Assembly (NCBI RefSeq): GCF_903970965.1
Contig: NZ_CAJCKW010000002.1
Location: 186,001-250,000 of the forward strand
DNA: 64,000 nucleotides
Reading direction: 5' to 3'
Source: Aureimonas sp. ME7
GTDB lineage: Bacteria; Pseudomonadota; Alphaproteobacteria; Rhizobiales; Rhizobiaceae
How positions within the stretch are numbered: the first letter of the stretch is position 1; every line of letters starts with the position of its first letter. The translations under genes were made by a program, and so were the position numbers. The notes beneath the pieces were generated by a model, which was given only the letters and a program-made list of their open reading frames with translations, was not told the origin of the DNA and did no database searches. Below, in pieces: positions 1 through 11,658 of this stretch.

Positions 1-876
1 GAGGCCGAACTCGCGATGTATCAGGCGAAACGCCTTGGCGGCGATCGCATTGAGGCCTTCCGCCCCGCCTTCAAGACGCACAGTTCCGGCCGCGTCGAGC
101 TGGAATCGGATCTGCGCCGCGCCTTCGGGCGAAACGAGCTGTCGCTCGCCTTCCAGCCGATCGTGCGGCTGGCCACCGGTGAGATCGCGGGCTTCGAGGC
201 ACTGCTCCGCTGGAATCACGCCAAGCGAGGCCCGGTCTCTCCCGCCGAGTTCATTCCGCTCGCCGAGAGCACGGGGCTGATCGTTCAGCTCGGCCAGTTC
301 GCACTGGACGAGGCGGCACGGCGCCTGTCGGACTGGCAACGGCTGCCGGGCCAGACCAAGCTGTTCTGCTCGGTCAACATCTCGAGCCGCCAGCTGATCC
401 GTCAGGATCTTCTGAACGATGTCCGCCAGATCCTGAAGCGCTACCAGCTCGCGCCAGAAACGCTGAAGCTGGAGCTGACCGAGTCGCTGGTCATGGACAA
501 CCCGGAGCGTTCGGCCAAGCTCCTGGCGCGTTTGAAGGAGATGGGCGTCGGGCTGTCGCTCGACGATTTCGGAACGGGCTATTCGTCCCTGTCCTACCTC
601 CTGCGCTTCCCGTTCGACACGCTGAAGATCGACCAGTCGTTCCTGCGCGGCGAGCAGGTGCCGCAGCGCCCGATCCTGGTGCATTCCATCGTGACCATGG
701 CGCACGAACTTGGCCTCGCCGTGGTGGCGGAAGGCTTGGACAACGATGCCGATATCGCTCAGCTTCGCAAGCTCAACTGCGAATATGCGCAAAGCTTCAT
801 GTACGGCCAGCCGCTTTCGGCGGAAGAAGCGCGGCGGCGTCTGCAGGAGCGGAACGGCCGCCGAAGCACGGGCTAG
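1..876 (+). CDS. GGDEF-EAL protein, C-terminal part (cyclic-di-GMP phosphodiesterase domain)
   Basis: The reading frame is open at the window edge, so the 5' end is missing. The first ~25 residues (EAELAMYQAKRLGGDRIEAF) match the end of a GGDEF domain and the rest is a full EAL domain. Visible EAL motifs are FEALLRW, ELTESLVMDN, DDFGTGYSS, LKIDQSFL and VAEGLDN, so the metal and c-di-GMP binding residues look intact and hydrolysis of c-di-GMP to pGpG is expected. N-terminal sensory or membrane domains are not visible. Its TAG stop shares a CTAG tetramer with the stop of the convergent yqgE gene. Confidence 0.93.
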   Translation, partial: EAELAMYQAKRLGGDRIEAFRPAFKTHSSGRVELESDLRRAFGRNELSLAFQPIVRLATGEIAGFEALLRWNHAKRGPVSPAEFIPLAESTGLIVQLGQFALDEAARRLSDWQRLPGQTKLFCSVNISSRQLIRQDLLNDVRQILKRYQLAPETLKLELTESLVMDNPERSAKLLARLKEMGVGLSLDDFGTGYSSLSYLLRFPFDTLKIDQSFLRGEQVPQRPILVHSIVTMAHELGLAVVAEGLDNDADIAQLRKLNCEYAQSFMYGQPLSAEEARRRLQERNGRRSTG

Positions 877-1484
877 GCGTGGCCGGCCTCGCTCGTCAGG
901 AACACGGGATCGATGCCGAGGATCGCGAGCGCGCGGCCGTACTTAGTGTCCAGCTCGTTGCCGAACACGATGTCGAGGTCGGCAAGGCACGTCAGCCAGC
1001 CGTTGGCGGCGATCTCGGATTCGAGCTGCCCGGCGCCCCACCCGGAATAACCTAAGACCATGATCGCGCTGGACGGGCCGTCGCCGCGCGAAAGCGCCTT
1101 CAGGATATCGAGTGTCGGCGTCAGCGAGATGCCGTCGTCGACCTCGACGGTGGATTCGGAATCGTAGTCGTCCGAATGGAGGATGAAGCCGCGCCCCTGC
1201 TCCACCGGTCCTCCGGCGCAGACGGACACCTCACGCCCCTTTTCGGGCAGCCGGATCTCGTCGGCATCGGTGACGATATCGAGCTGCTTCAGGAGAGACG
1301 CGAAGCTGAGGGGCTGTGCCTTGTTGATGATGAAGCCCATGGCGCCGTTGGCCGAATGCGCGCAGACATAGACGACGCTGCGCGCGAAGCGCTCGTCTTC
1401 CATACCGGGCATGGCGATGAGAAAATGCCCCTCCAGCGAAGGGGTTTCGTCATCGGATCGGCTACGCATGTTTTCTAGGTCCAT
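873..1484 (-). CDS. YqgE/AlgH family (UPF0301, DUF179) protein
   Basis: 203 residues, normal for the family. The signature segments GHFLIAMPGMEDERFARSVVYVCAH and GAMGFIINK near the N-terminus and VLGYSGWGAGQLESE further on are clear. The molecular function of the family is not firmly established. No Shine-Dalgarno sequence precedes the ATG at 1484; an in-frame ATG at 1469 is possible. Its start lies only 15 bp from the divergent start at 1500, so both promoters must overlap coding sequence or each other. Its stop overlaps the EAL gene stop by four bases. Confidence 0.92.
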   Translation of the reverse strand: MDLENMRSRSDDETPSLEGHFLIAMPGMEDERFARSVVYVCAHSANGAMGFIINKAQPLSFASLLKQLDIVTDADEIRLPEKGREVSVCAGGPVEQGRGFILHSDDYDSESTVEVDDGISLTPTLDILKALSRGDGPSSAIMVLGYSGWGAGQLESEIAANGWLTCLADLDIVFGNELDTKYGRALAILGIDPVFLTSEAGHA

Positions 1485-1499
1485 GGGAAGAAGATAGAC

Positions 1500-2348
1500 A
1501 TGTCGATTGGCTTTTGCACCAGCCTCCGCGCCGAAGCTGTGTCGCGGCTGTTGCTGGCGTGCGGTCTCGCTTTTGCCGCCTTCCCTGCGCAGGCCATCAC
1601 CCCAGCCGATCAGAACGCTGAACTGCGCTCCGACGGGGCGACGCTGCGGCTTGTGGCCTTGAAGGGTGATGCCGATGGCATGGTCCGGGGCGCTCTATCG
1701 ATCGAACTGGCGCCCGGCTGGAAAACCTACTGGACCGCCCCCGGTCCGGTCGGCCTCGCGCCTCGTATCGATCTATCTGAAAGCACCGGCATCGAAGATC
1801 CCGTCTTGCAGTATCCGATCCCCGCCCGCTTCGCGGAGGGCGACGCCGAGAGCGTCGGTTATGCGGAGCCAATGGCCGTGTTCTTCGAGGCAAAGGCGAT
1901 CGAGGCGATGCCACGGATCGAAGCCGATATCCTCATCGGTGTCTGCCGCGAAATCTGCGTTCCCCTCGCCGCTCGCCTCAGCGTGTTCCCGAGCGAGGGT
2001 CTTTCCGATCGGGCTTTGGTTCTATCGGCCAAGGAGGCATTGCCGGCCGAGGCGGGCTCGCTGGCACCTCGTTCCGTCCGGTGGAGCCAGGATCTGTCAG
2101 GCCTCGAGGTCGGATCGCTTGCCGGCGTGACGGATGCGTTCATCGACGCGAGTCCGGGATGGTCGTTCGGGCCCCCTATTCCGACGTCGACCCCGACGGG
2201 GCCATCCTTCACGATTCCAGTTCTCGCGCGACCCTCGGGGTCTCAGGTCCCGATGCATGTTTCGATACTTTTGATTGCCGCCGAAAAGGCGCAACTATCA
2301 CGCTCCGTTCAGGTCGATCCGCCCGATTCGCCGGGTCGAGATCGCTGA
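1500..2348 (+). CDS. Periplasmic DsbD alpha-domain-like protein (thiol-disulfide interchange)
   Basis: 282 residues with a signal peptide (hydrophobic stretch ~16-30, cleavage after AQA at 30-32). The body resembles the DsbD N-terminal domain: the APGWKTYWTAPG stretch, then GVCREICVPL at 147-156, giving a Cys149-Cys153 pair. The membrane and thioredoxin-like parts of full DsbD are absent, so it probably receives or delivers electrons with a separate transporter such as CcdA or ScsB. A peroxiredoxin gene follows after 21 bp, hinting at shared redox duty (inference). Exact partner unknown. Confidence 0.8.
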   Translation: MSIGFCTSLRAEAVSRLLLACGLAFAAFPAQAITPADQNAELRSDGATLRLVALKGDADGMVRGALSIELAPGWKTYWTAPGPVGLAPRIDLSESTGIEDPVLQYPIPARFAEGDAESVGYAEPMAVFFEAKAIEAMPRIEADILIGVCREICVPLAARLSVFPSEGLSDRALVLSAKEALPAEAGSLAPRSVRWSQDLSGLEVGSLAGVTDAFIDASPGWSFGPPIPTSTPTGPSFTIPVLARPSGSQVPMHVSILLIAAEKAQLSRSVQVDPPDSPGRDR

Positions 2349-2369
2349 CACCCAAGGGATCTATCCGAC

Positions 2370-2855
2370 ATGACGATCACCATCGGCGAACACCTCCCGG
2401 ACGCATCGTTTCGCACGCCGGGCGAAGACGGCCCGGCCACGCTGACTTCGGGCGAACTCTTCCAGGGCAAGCGCGTCGTCCTTTTCGCGGTGCCCGGCGC
2501 GTTCACGCCGACCTGCACGATGAACCATCTGCCGGGTTTCCTGGAACTCAACGACGACCTGCGCGCCAAGGGCGTCGATACGATCGCGGTGGTCGCGGTG
2601 AACGACGTCCACGTTATGAAGGCCTGGCAGAAGCATACGGGTGCGGGCGATCGCATCCTCTTCCTGTCGGACGGGAACGGAACGTTCGCCAAGGCGGTCG
2701 GTCTCGACGCCGATCTCTCGGCCGGCGGGCTCGGCATACGCTCCAAGCGCTATTCGATGCTGGTCGAGGACGGCGTCGTGAAGCAGCTCAACGTCGAGCC
2801 GAGCCCGGGTCAGGCGGACACCTCGTCCGCACACACGCTCTTCGATCAGATCTGA
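2370..2855 (+). CDS. Prx5-type peroxiredoxin
   Basis: 161 residues, the usual length for atypical 2-Cys/1-Cys Prx5-like proteins. The active-site motif PGAFTPTC spans 42-49, with Cys49 as peroxidatic cysteine. Cys49 is the only cysteine in the protein, so the sulfenic acid must be resolved by an external thiol such as glutathione or glutaredoxin rather than by an internal cysteine. It reduces hydroperoxides in the cytoplasm (no signal peptide). It lies 21 bp downstream of the DsbD-like gene and converges on rnhA with a 4-bp gap. Confidence 0.93.
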   Translation: MTITIGEHLPDASFRTPGEDGPATLTSGELFQGKRVVLFAVPGAFTPTCTMNHLPGFLELNDDLRAKGVDTIAVVAVNDVHVMKAWQKHTGAGDRILFLSDGNGTFAKAVGLDADLSAGGLGIRSKRYSMLVEDGVVKQLNVEPSPGQADTSSAHTLFDQI

Positions 2856-2859
2856 TCGT

Positions 2860-3339
2860 TCAGCCGGCGGACGGAACGCCCGTCCGCCGAGCCTTCTTGA
2901 ACGGCTCCATGCCGGCGCGGGCGAGCGCATCCGCCCGCTCGTTCTCGGCGTGGCCCGCGTGGCCCTTCACCCAGTGAAACGTCACTTCGTGACGCTGGCG
3001 CTCGGCGTCGAGCCGCTGCCAGAGCTCGGCGTTCTTCACTGGCTTCTTGTCGGCCGTGCGCCAGCCGTTGCGCTTCCACCCATGGATCCATTTCGTGATC
3101 CCGTCGCGCAGATACTGCGAGTCGGAATGGAGGTGCACCGCGCAGCCTCGCTTAAGCGCGCCAAGCCCCTCAATCGCAGCCAGAAGTTCCATGCGGTTGT
3201 TGGTGGTCATTGGCTCGCCGCCCGAGAGCTCCTTTTCGGTCGCGCCGAAGCGCAGGATCGCGCCCCAGCCGCCGGGCCCCGGATTTCCCGAGCAGGCGCC
3301 GTCGGTGAAGATATCGACGCGCGTCGCCGTTTCGCTCAT
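2860..3339 (-). CDS. rnhA: Ribonuclease HI
   Basis: 159 residues. Degrades RNA in RNA-DNA hybrids. The catalytic carboxylates are visible as Asp13 ([10 protein letters not shown]), Glu51 ([13 protein letters not shown]), Asp73 (HSDSQYL) and Asp137 ([10 protein letters not shown]), with His127 in WVKGHAGH. Translation starts at the ATG at 3339, which overlaps the thrB stop as ATGA (3336-3339); longer in-frame extensions upstream are only the shadow of thrB. Last gene of the ispH-thrB-rnhA unit. Confidence 0.97.
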   Translation of the reverse strand: MSETATRVDIFTDGACSGNPGPGGWGAILRFGATEKELSGGEPMTTNNRMELLAAIEGLGALKRGCAVHLHSDSQYLRDGITKWIHGWKRNGWRTADKKPVKNAELWQRLDAERQRHEVTFHWVKGHAGHAENERADALARAGMEPFKKARRTGVPSAG

Positions 3340-4316
3340 GCCGCCTCTCCGCCGAGCTGAAACCCGTAGTCCGCCACGGTGCGGACGCCTGCGTGGAAGC
3401 GCAACTTGCGAAGATACTCGCGCGGGTCTTTCTTGGTGACGAGCGACGTGTCGGGGATATGGATCCAGTCGTAGAGCCGAGTGAGCAGGAAACGCAGCGC
3501 CGCGCCGCGGGCCAGGATCGGGAGGGCGGCGAGTTCGTCGTCGCTCAAGGGGCGAACGGAATGATAGCCCTCGATCAGGGCGCGCCCCTTGGTGATGTTG
3601 AAGGCGCCGTCCAGCTCGAAGCACCAAGCGCACAAGCAGATCGCCAGATCATAGGCGAGGATGTCCTCGCAGGCGAAGTAGAAGTCGATCAGCCCCGATA
3701 GGCGCCCGCGTAGGAAGAAGACATTGTCCGGGAAGAGGTCGGCGTGGATGATACCGGTCGGCAACCCATTCGGCCAATGAGCCTCGAGGAAGGCGAGTTC
3801 AGATCCGATCTCTGCCAGGAGGCCGTCCGACACTTTGTCCGCTTCCGGGCCGCAGCCGTCGTACAGCGGGCGCCAACCGCCGACCGAGAGCGCGTTGGCG
3901 CGGGTCAGCGCGAAACCGCCGGACTTGGCATGGAGATCGGCGAGTGCCCGCCCGACCTCGCCGCATTGCTCGGCGGAGGGTCGGCGGGTCCACATCCCCT
4001 CCAGGAAAGTGAAAAGGGCCGCAGGGCGACCGGCCAGCTCACCGAGCGCCTCGCCCGAAACCGGCTGGACGGGCAACGGGCAGGACAGACCGCGATCGGC
4101 GAGATGCTCGAGAAGGCCGATGAAGAAGGGCAGATCTGCTCGGTTCACACGCTTTTCGTACAGCGTGAGAATGAAGGTGCCCCGTTCCGTTCGAACGAGG
4201 AAGTTGGAATTCTCGACCCCTTCCGCGATGCCCTTGTAGCTGAGAAGCTGGCCGAGATCGTAACGCGACAGGAAGGCGGCGAGATCGGCCTCGCCGACCT
4301 CCGTATAAACGGCCAT
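3336..4316 (-). CDS. thrB: Homoserine kinase (APH-fold ThrB)
   Basis: 326 residues. ATP-dependent phosphorylation of L-homoserine on the threonine pathway. This is the aminoglycoside-phosphotransferase-like form common in alphaproteobacteria, not the GHMP-fold enzyme: it has the Brenner motif HADLFPDN at 191-198 and the metal-binding Asp211 in [18 protein letters not shown]. The ATG follows the ispH TGA directly with no gap, and its stop overlaps the rnhA start, so the three genes are very likely translationally coupled. Confidence 0.96.
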   Translation of the reverse strand: MAVYTEVGEADLAAFLSRYDLGQLLSYKGIAEGVENSNFLVRTERGTFILTLYEKRVNRADLPFFIGLLEHLADRGLSCPLPVQPVSGEALGELAGRPAALFTFLEGMWTRRPSAEQCGEVGRALADLHAKSGGFALTRANALSVGGWRPLYDGCGPEADKVSDGLLAEIGSELAFLEAHWPNGLPTGIIHADLFPDNVFFLRGRLSGLIDFYFACEDILAYDLAICLCAWCFELDGAFNITKGRALIEGYHSVRPLSDDELAALPILARGAALRFLLTRLYDWIHIPDTSLVTKKDPREYLRKLRFHAGVRTVADYGFQLGGEAA

Positions 4317-5345
4317 TCAGATGAGCCTCGTATTGAGAAGCGGACGGTCGCCGTTGACGAAGGCCATGTCCGCCGACGTCAGCGGCACGTCGCGAAGGCT
4401 GCGCATGACGGGAAAGTTCTCGTCCTCGATCGCGGTCTGGACGAGTTCGATCCGAACGTCGAAGCGCTCGCGCAGGGCGGCGATGATCTCGTCCGTCAAC
4501 ACTTCCGGCGCGGACGCGCCTGCCGACATGCCGATCACCCAGCCGGGCGCCACGTCCTCGATCGGCACATCCTGACGGCCCTGGACGAGGATCGAGCGCG
4601 ACGCGCCCGCCCGCTCGGCCACTTCGACGAGACGGCGCGAATTGGATGAGTTCGGCGCTCCGACGACGAGAAAGAGATCGGTGCCCGCGGCGGATGCCTT
4701 CACCGCGTCCTGCCGGTTGGTCGTGGCATAGCAAATGGATTCGGACGACGGCGCCTGCATCTCGGGGAACTTGCGCTGCAGCGCGTCGATGATGCCGGCC
4801 GTATCCTCGACGGAGAGCGTCGTCTGCGTGACGAAGCCGAGCGCCGCCGGGTCGGCGGGGGCAAAGCTCGCCACGTCCTCCTCGGTCTCGATCAGCACCA
4901 CCGCCCCTTCCGGCAGTTGCCCCATCGTGCCGATCACTTCCGGGTGCCCCTTGTGGCCGACGAGCAGGACCTGCCGCCCGAGACGCACATGGCGCATCGC
5001 CTGCTTGTGGACCTTGGAAACGAGCGGGCACGTCGCATCGAGATAAAGAAGCTCGCGGCGTTCCGCCTCGGCCGGTACGGACTTCGGCACGCCATGCGCG
5101 GAGAAGACCACGGGCTGGCCATCGTCGGGAATCGCATCGAGTTCTTTAACGAAGACGGCCCCCATTTGCCGAAGCCCATCCACCACGTACTTGTTGTGGA
5201 CGATCTCGTGCCGGACATAAACCGGCGCGCCGTAGCGTTTCAGCGCCAGGACGACGATCTGAATGGCCCGGTCCACGCCCGCGCAAAACCCGCGCGGCTC
5301 GCACAGGCGGATCGTCACGGTGGGTTTCGCCTCGATGGCTGACAA
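4317..5345 (-). CDS. ispH: 4-hydroxy-3-methylbut-2-enyl diphosphate reductase (IspH/LytB)
   Basis: 342 residues. Last step of the MEP isoprenoid pathway, making IPP and DMAPP; dxs, the first step, lies at 20628-22544. The three Fe-S cluster cysteines are Cys21 (EPRGFCAGV), Cys106 ([10 protein letters not shown]) and Cys205 (ICYATTNRQ). His50, His84 and the [11 protein letters not shown] segment also fit. The start is TTG: GGAG sits six bases upstream of it (GGAGAACAAC-TTG) and no suitable ATG exists nearby. It leads the ispH-thrB-rnhA unit. Confidence 0.97.
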   Translation of the reverse strand: MSAIEAKPTVTIRLCEPRGFCAGVDRAIQIVVLALKRYGAPVYVRHEIVHNKYVVDGLRQMGAVFVKELDAIPDDGQPVVFSAHGVPKSVPAEAERRELLYLDATCPLVSKVHKQAMRHVRLGRQVLLVGHKGHPEVIGTMGQLPEGAVVLIETEEDVASFAPADPAALGFVTQTTLSVEDTAGIIDALQRKFPEMQAPSSESICYATTNRQDAVKASAAGTDLFLVVGAPNSSNSRRLVEVAERAGASRSILVQGRQDVPIEDVAPGWVIGMSAGASAPEVLTDEIIAALRERFDVRIELVQTAIEDENFPVMRSLRDVPLTSADMAFVNGDRPLLNTRLI

Positions 5346-5400
5346 GTTGTTCTCCGGCGCTCGGGTCTTGCGCGGAATGAAGGGATCGGACGGGGTCCTG

Positions 5401-6192
5401 TCAACCCTCCGAAGCCGCCGCCTTGGGCCTGCGCCATAGCCAGCGCAGAAAGAGAAGGAAGATCACCATAAGAGCGAAGGCGAGCGCGAACCAGGTGATC
5501 GCATATTCCAGATGGTTGTTGGGGATCTCGACGACCGTGGTTCCGCCGACCGGCCCCGCCGGATCGCCGTCGCCGCGATCGGCATCCACGAGGAAAGGCA
5601 ACAGCGTCGCTCCTGCGGGGAGCGAGAGGCCCTGCGCCATATCCGGAATGCTCCGCCAGAAGAAGGCATTCCGGGCGGGGTCGTTGTCCGGCACGAAATA
5701 GTTCGGTTTCTTCGTCGGCGCCGCACGCGCAAGCCCCGTGACCGACACGCTTCCCGATGGGTTTCCACCGACCCGCGTCGCCGGGTCCTTGCGATCATAG
5801 GGGACGAAGCCGCGATTGACGAAGACCACGGTGTTCCCATCGCCCAGCACCATCGGCGTCAGAACATGCCAACCCGCGGCTCCCTCGTTGGTGGCCAGGA
5901 AGTACCGTTCTCCGTCGTGAAGGAAGCGACCGTCCAGGCGAACGGGTGTGTAGTCGATCTCCTCGCCTTGCCTTTCGCGATCCTCAACCGTGGCGATATC
6001 GACCGGTGCAGCATGGATGCGGGCATCGATCGTCGCGATCAGCCCTTCCTTCCAGAACAAGCGCTCGACCTGCCAGGCACCAAGCGCGGTCAGGACGGCG
6101 ATGGCACCCAGACAGACGACGACGACCGCCGCGATGCGTCCACGCGTCATCGGCTTCGGTTCGATGGTCTCGTTGGGATCGAAGTCCTGCAT
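5401..6192 (-). CDS. SURF1 family cytochrome c oxidase assembly protein
   Basis: 263 residues from the ATG at 6192 (a GTG two codons upstream is possible). One N-terminal membrane helix (~20-42) and one C-terminal helix (~225-247) flank a periplasmic domain, the SURF1 topology. Visible family features are [15 protein letters not shown], the [11 protein letters not shown] segment and the C-terminal [14 protein letters not shown] motif. SURF1 helps insert haem a into subunit I. It is the distal gene of the oxidase cluster, separated from ctaE by a strong hairpin at 6234-6267 that may lower its expression. Confidence 0.95.
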   Translation of the reverse strand: MQDFDPNETIEPKPMTRGRIAAVVVVCLGAIAVLTALGAWQVERLFWKEGLIATIDARIHAAPVDIATVEDRERQGEEIDYTPVRLDGRFLHDGERYFLATNEGAAGWHVLTPMVLGDGNTVVFVNRGFVPYDRKDPATRVGGNPSGSVSVTGLARAAPTKKPNYFVPDNDPARNAFFWRSIPDMAQGLSLPAGATLLPFLVDADRGDGDPAGPVGGTTVVEIPNNHLEYAITWFALAFALMVIFLLFLRWLWRRPKAAASEG

Positions 6193-6233
6193 GGGCACTC
6201 GCAGATGCGACGGGTTCGAGGGGGCATCTCAAC

Positions 6234-6267
6234 GAAAACGGCGGCCGCGAGAACGGCCGCCGTTTTC
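6234..6267 (-). terminator. Terminator-like hairpin after ctaE
   Basis: A perfect 14-bp stem (6234-6247 with 6254-6267) and a 6-nt loop lie between the ctaE stop and the SURF1 start. Read on the minus strand, the 3' arm ends in GTTTTC, so the uridines are partly inside the stem. It may terminate or attenuate transcription from ctaE into SURF1, or protect the ctaE 3' end. On the plus strand it lies upstream of no gene. Confidence 0.65.
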
Positions 6268-6293
6268 ATAAGTTCGCATTGGCGGGGCTTCGA

Positions 6294-7172
6294 TCAGCCG
6301 CCGTGGATCTCGGCGCCCCAGCCACCCCAGACGTAGACGGCAAAGAACAGGAAGAGCCAGACGACGTCGACGAAATGCCAGTACCAGGCGGCGGCCTCGA
6401 AGCCGAAATGCTTGGACGGGGTGAAGTGACCGCGGATCGCGCGAAGCAGGCAGACGGCCAGGAATATGACGCCGACGAACACGTGGAAACCGTGGAAGCC
6501 GGTCGCCATGAAGAACGTCGCGCCGTAGATCGAGCCGGAGAAGGCGAACGGGGCGTGCGCGTATTCGTAGAACTGGACGTAGGAGAAGATCGCGCCGAGC
6601 GCGACGGTCAGCGCGAGACCGGTGATCAGCGACTTGCGGTCGTTTTCCAGCATCGCATGGTGCGCCCACGTCGCAGTGGTGCCCGAAAGCAGGAGCGTGA
6701 TCGTGTTGAAGAGCGGCAGATGGAGCGGGTCGATCACCTCGATGCCGACTGGCGGCCACTGTCCGCCGAGCGCCTGCACGCGCGCCGCCTGGATCGCCTC
6801 GCCGGGAAACAGGCTGGCGTCGAAGAAGGCCCAGAACCACGCGACGAAGAACATCACCTCGGAGGCGATGAACATGATCATGCCATAGCGAAGATGCATC
6901 GAAACGACCGGCGTGTGATGCCCTTCATGGCTTTCCTTGATCGCGTCCGACCACCAGGCGAACATCGTGTAGAGCACGATGGCGAGGCCGAAGGCGAAGA
7001 TCCAGGGCGTCGCCAGGTTGGCGCCGAAGACCATGAACGGCGTACCGGAGACATGGCGGAACAGACCGACGGCGCCGAACAGGAGGAAGAACGCGCCCAC
7101 GGACGCCACGAACGGCCAGGGGCTCGGCTCGATGACGTGGTAGTCGTGATGTTTGATATGCGTGTCAGCCAT
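6294..7172 (-). CDS. ctaE: Cytochrome c oxidase subunit III
   Basis: 292 residues with about seven hydrophobic helices. Conserved segments include HHDYHVIEPSPWPF at the N-terminus, EVMFFVAWFWAFFDASLFP in the middle and TGFHGFHVFVGVIFL and AAWYWHFVDVVWLFLFFAVYVWGGW at the C-terminus. It stabilises the subunit I/II core of the aa3-type oxidase in the inner membrane. The ATG at 7172 is unambiguous. A 105-bp gap separates it from ctaG upstream. Confidence 0.98.
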   Translation of the reverse strand: MADTHIKHHDYHVIEPSPWPFVASVGAFFLLFGAVGLFRHVSGTPFMVFGANLATPWIFAFGLAIVLYTMFAWWSDAIKESHEGHHTPVVSMHLRYGMIMFIASEVMFFVAWFWAFFDASLFPGEAIQAARVQALGGQWPPVGIEVIDPLHLPLFNTITLLLSGTTATWAHHAMLENDRKSLITGLALTVALGAIFSYVQFYEYAHAPFAFSGSIYGATFFMATGFHGFHVFVGVIFLAVCLLRAIRGHFTPSKHFGFEAAAWYWHFVDVVWLFLFFAVYVWGGWGAEIHGG

Positions 7173-7277
7173 GGTCCGTCCCGCTTCTCCCGCACCCCTC
7201 TGCCTCAGGGCAGTCTATGCGCATCGATGCCAATTTCCAGTTTCGAAATAGCTCCCGTCCCCCGACGGAAGCGTCAG

Positions 7278-7886
7278 TCATAGCCCCTTCGGGTCCGAGC
7301 CGCCGGCAGCCGCCGCCACGGGCGTCTTCGGCTCGGCCACCGGGAAGAACGTATAGGACAAGGTGATCGTCGGAATGTCCTTCAGGTCGGGGTCGTCCTT
7401 GATCGCCGGATCGACGAAGAAGACCACCGGCATGTCCACCGCCTCGCCCGGCTGCAGCGTCTGCTCAGTGAAGCAGAAGCACTGGACCTTGTTGAAGTAG
7501 ATCCCCGCCGTCAGCGGCGTGACGTTGAAGGTCGCCTGCGCCGTCACCGGCTTGTCCGACCGGTTGCGAACGCGATAGGCGGTCTGGCGCGTTTCGCCAA
7601 GATTCAACCGAATTTCCCGCTCCACCGGCTGGAACGACCAAGGCACGCCACTCGACGAATTGGCGTCGAACCGCACCGTGACCTTTTCGCTCGCGACGTT
7701 GCTCGAGGCGAACTCGGCGCGCTGCGTCGTGCCGCCGTAGCCGGTCACCTGACAGAAGAGCTGATAGAGCGGCACCGAGGCGTAGGCCGCGCCCACCATG
7801 CCGAAAACGAAGACGATGCAGCCGAGCGCGATCGCGCGGGCGCGCTTGGCGGCTTCGGCCGGGGTCGGACGGGTGGACGACGACAT
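7278..7886 (-). CDS. ctaG: Cytochrome c oxidase assembly protein CtaG (Cox11-type)
   Basis: 202 residues. One N-terminal transmembrane helix (~18-38) followed by a periplasmic beta domain. Copper-binding cysteines lie at 136 and 138 in VQCFCFTEQTL, and a further Cys is in YQLFCQVTGYGGTTQ after the helix, as in Cox11. It delivers copper to CuB of subunit I. I use the ATG at 7886; a TTG two codons upstream overlaps the CoxF-like stop (7889-7891). Two bases separate the stop from this ATG, suggesting coupling. Confidence 0.96.
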   Translation of the reverse strand: MSSSTRPTPAEAAKRARAIALGCIVFVFGMVGAAYASVPLYQLFCQVTGYGGTTQRAEFASSNVASEKVTVRFDANSSSGVPWSFQPVEREIRLNLGETRQTAYRVRNRSDKPVTAQATFNVTPLTAGIYFNKVQCFCFTEQTLQPGEAVDMPVVFFVDPAIKDDPDLKDIPTITLSYTFFPVAEPKTPVAAAAGGSDPKGL

Positions 7887-7888
7887 CC

Positions 7889-8035
7889 TCAACCTGCGAT
7901 CTTGAACAGGGTTACGACGTAGAACAGGACGACAAGAACGACGAGAACCGCGCCGATCGCCAGCGAGCGCTTGCGACGGGCACGCGCTTCCGCCTCGTTG
8001 AGCCGCACGGTTTCCTGCTGCGGATCAAAGACCAT
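7889..8035 (-). CDS. CoxF-like small membrane protein of the oxidase cluster
   Basis: A 48-codon ORF starting with ATG at 8035, inside the last codons of ctaB (11-bp overlap), and ending two bases before the ctaG ATG. The product has a charged N-terminal half ([13 protein letters not shown]) and one hydrophobic helix (~25-44, [20 protein letters not shown]). Position and layout match the small CoxF-type protein between ctaB and ctaG in rhizobial oxidase operons. Its exact role is unproven; assembly or stability of the oxidase is the natural guess. Confidence 0.82.
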   Translation of the reverse strand: MVFDPQQETVRLNEAEARARRKRSLAIGAVLVVLVVLFYVVTLFKIAG

Positions 8036-8975
8036 GGAAGCCGATTCCGCGAGCGACCAGCCCTTCCACGAGGAGAAGCGCGAACAGCGCGAAGAGGTAG
8101 ACGATCGAGAAGGCGAAGAGCTTCTTGGCCGGCGTCATCGTCGCGTCGCCATCCACCATGCGGAGAACACCGTAGGCGAGGCGCACGAAGTTCAACCCGA
8201 GGAGTGCGGAAACCACGCCGTAGATCGGGCTGGCGAAACCCAGCGCGAAGGGAAGGATACCGACCGGCGCCAGGATCAGGGAGTAGACGAAGATATGGAT
8301 GCGCGTCGAACGCTCCCCCGCGACGTTCGGCAGCATGGGAATGCCGACCGCGCCGTAGTCCTTCATCTTGAACATGGCGAGCGCCCAGAAGTGGGGCGGC
8401 GTCCAGAGGAAGATGATCAGGAAGAGGACGAAACCCTCCCACGACACGCCGCCGGTCGCCGCAGCCCAGGCCACCATGGGCGGAAAGGCGCCCGCCGCCC
8501 CCCCGATCACGATGTTCTGCACCGTCCGCCGCTTCAGCCACATCGTGTAGAACACGGCGTAAAAGGCGATGGTGAAGGCAAGGAAGCCTGCGGCGAACCA
8601 GTTTGCGGCAAGGCCGAGGAGCATCACCGAGAAGACCGAAAGGAAAAGGCCGAACGCCAGGGCGTTCTCGGGCGTGACCCGGCCCGCCGGGATCGGACGA
8701 TTCGCGGTGCGGGTCATCACACGGTCGATATCGCGGTCGTACCACATGTTGAGCGCACCGGAGCCGCCAGCGCCCAGCGCGATGGCGAGCAGCGACACGA
8801 AGGCGAGGACCGGGTTGAGCGTTGCGGGCGCGGCGAGCATGCCGGCGACGGCGGTCAGGATGACGAGCGACATGACCCGCGGCTTGAGAAGCGCGATATA
8901 GTCGCCGGGTTCGGCCAGACTGATGCCGGGCCGAGCCTCACCGGAAGCTGAGAAGTCGATGGCGCTCAACGTCAT
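8025..8975 (-). CDS. ctaB: Protoheme IX farnesyltransferase (haem O synthase)
   Basis: 316 residues from the ATG at 8975, preceded by GAAAGG; a TTG four codons earlier is less likely. A UbiA-superfamily polytopic protein of about nine helices. The prenyl-diphosphate site is [19 protein letters not shown], and the second loop region ([15 protein letters not shown]) matches haem O synthases. It converts haem b to haem o on the way to haem a for subunit I. Its 3' end overlaps the small CoxF-like gene by 11 bp. Confidence 0.97.
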   Translation of the reverse strand: MTLSAIDFSASGEARPGISLAEPGDYIALLKPRVMSLVILTAVAGMLAAPATLNPVLAFVSLLAIALGAGGSGALNMWYDRDIDRVMTRTANRPIPAGRVTPENALAFGLFLSVFSVMLLGLAANWFAAGFLAFTIAFYAVFYTMWLKRRTVQNIVIGGAAGAFPPMVAWAAATGGVSWEGFVLFLIIFLWTPPHFWALAMFKMKDYGAVGIPMLPNVAGERSTRIHIFVYSLILAPVGILPFALGFASPIYGVVSALLGLNFVRLAYGVLRMVDGDATMTPAKKLFAFSIVYLFALFALLLVEGLVARGIGFHGL

Positions 8976-8980
8976 GCCTT

Positions 8981-9043
8981 TCACCAATTCCAGCGGCGCT
9001 TAAGGGCGACCGCTGGATCGCCGGAGAAAGCCGGCTTCTTCAT
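8981..9043 (-). CDS. 20-codon ORF between ctaD and ctaB (possible coupling peptide)
   Basis: ATG at 9043, 20 codons, TGA at 8983-8981. The product is basic and ends KRRWNW. Its stop codon sits inside the GGTGAAAGGC stretch that serves as the ctaB ribosome-binding site, the usual layout for translational coupling. There is no clear Shine-Dalgarno sequence, since the hairpin at 9049-9072 lies directly upstream. Whether it is translated cannot be judged from one sequence. Confidence 0.25.
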   Translation of the reverse strand: MKKPAFSGDPAVALKRRWNW

Positions 9044-9048
9044 GCGAT

Positions 9049-9072
9049 CGATCCCGGCGGGAGCCGGGATCG
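9049..9072 (-). repeat. Intergenic hairpin downstream of ctaD
   Basis: Perfect 10-bp arms (CGATCCCGGC, 9049-9058, and its complement 9063-9072) with a GGGA loop. No T-run follows on either strand, so it is not a classical intrinsic terminator. It sits in the 120-bp ctaD-ctaB gap and may stabilise the ctaD message or set the ratio of subunit I to assembly factor. Confidence 0.55.
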
Positions 9073-9095
9073 CTTGTCGTGCCTTCCAAGTCCGC

Positions 9096-11658
<2,563 letters not shown>

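Noticed and set aside
9049-9072. Reading the ctaD-ctaB hairpin as an intrinsic terminator
   Set aside because: No T-run follows on either strand and ctaB clearly belongs to the same cluster.
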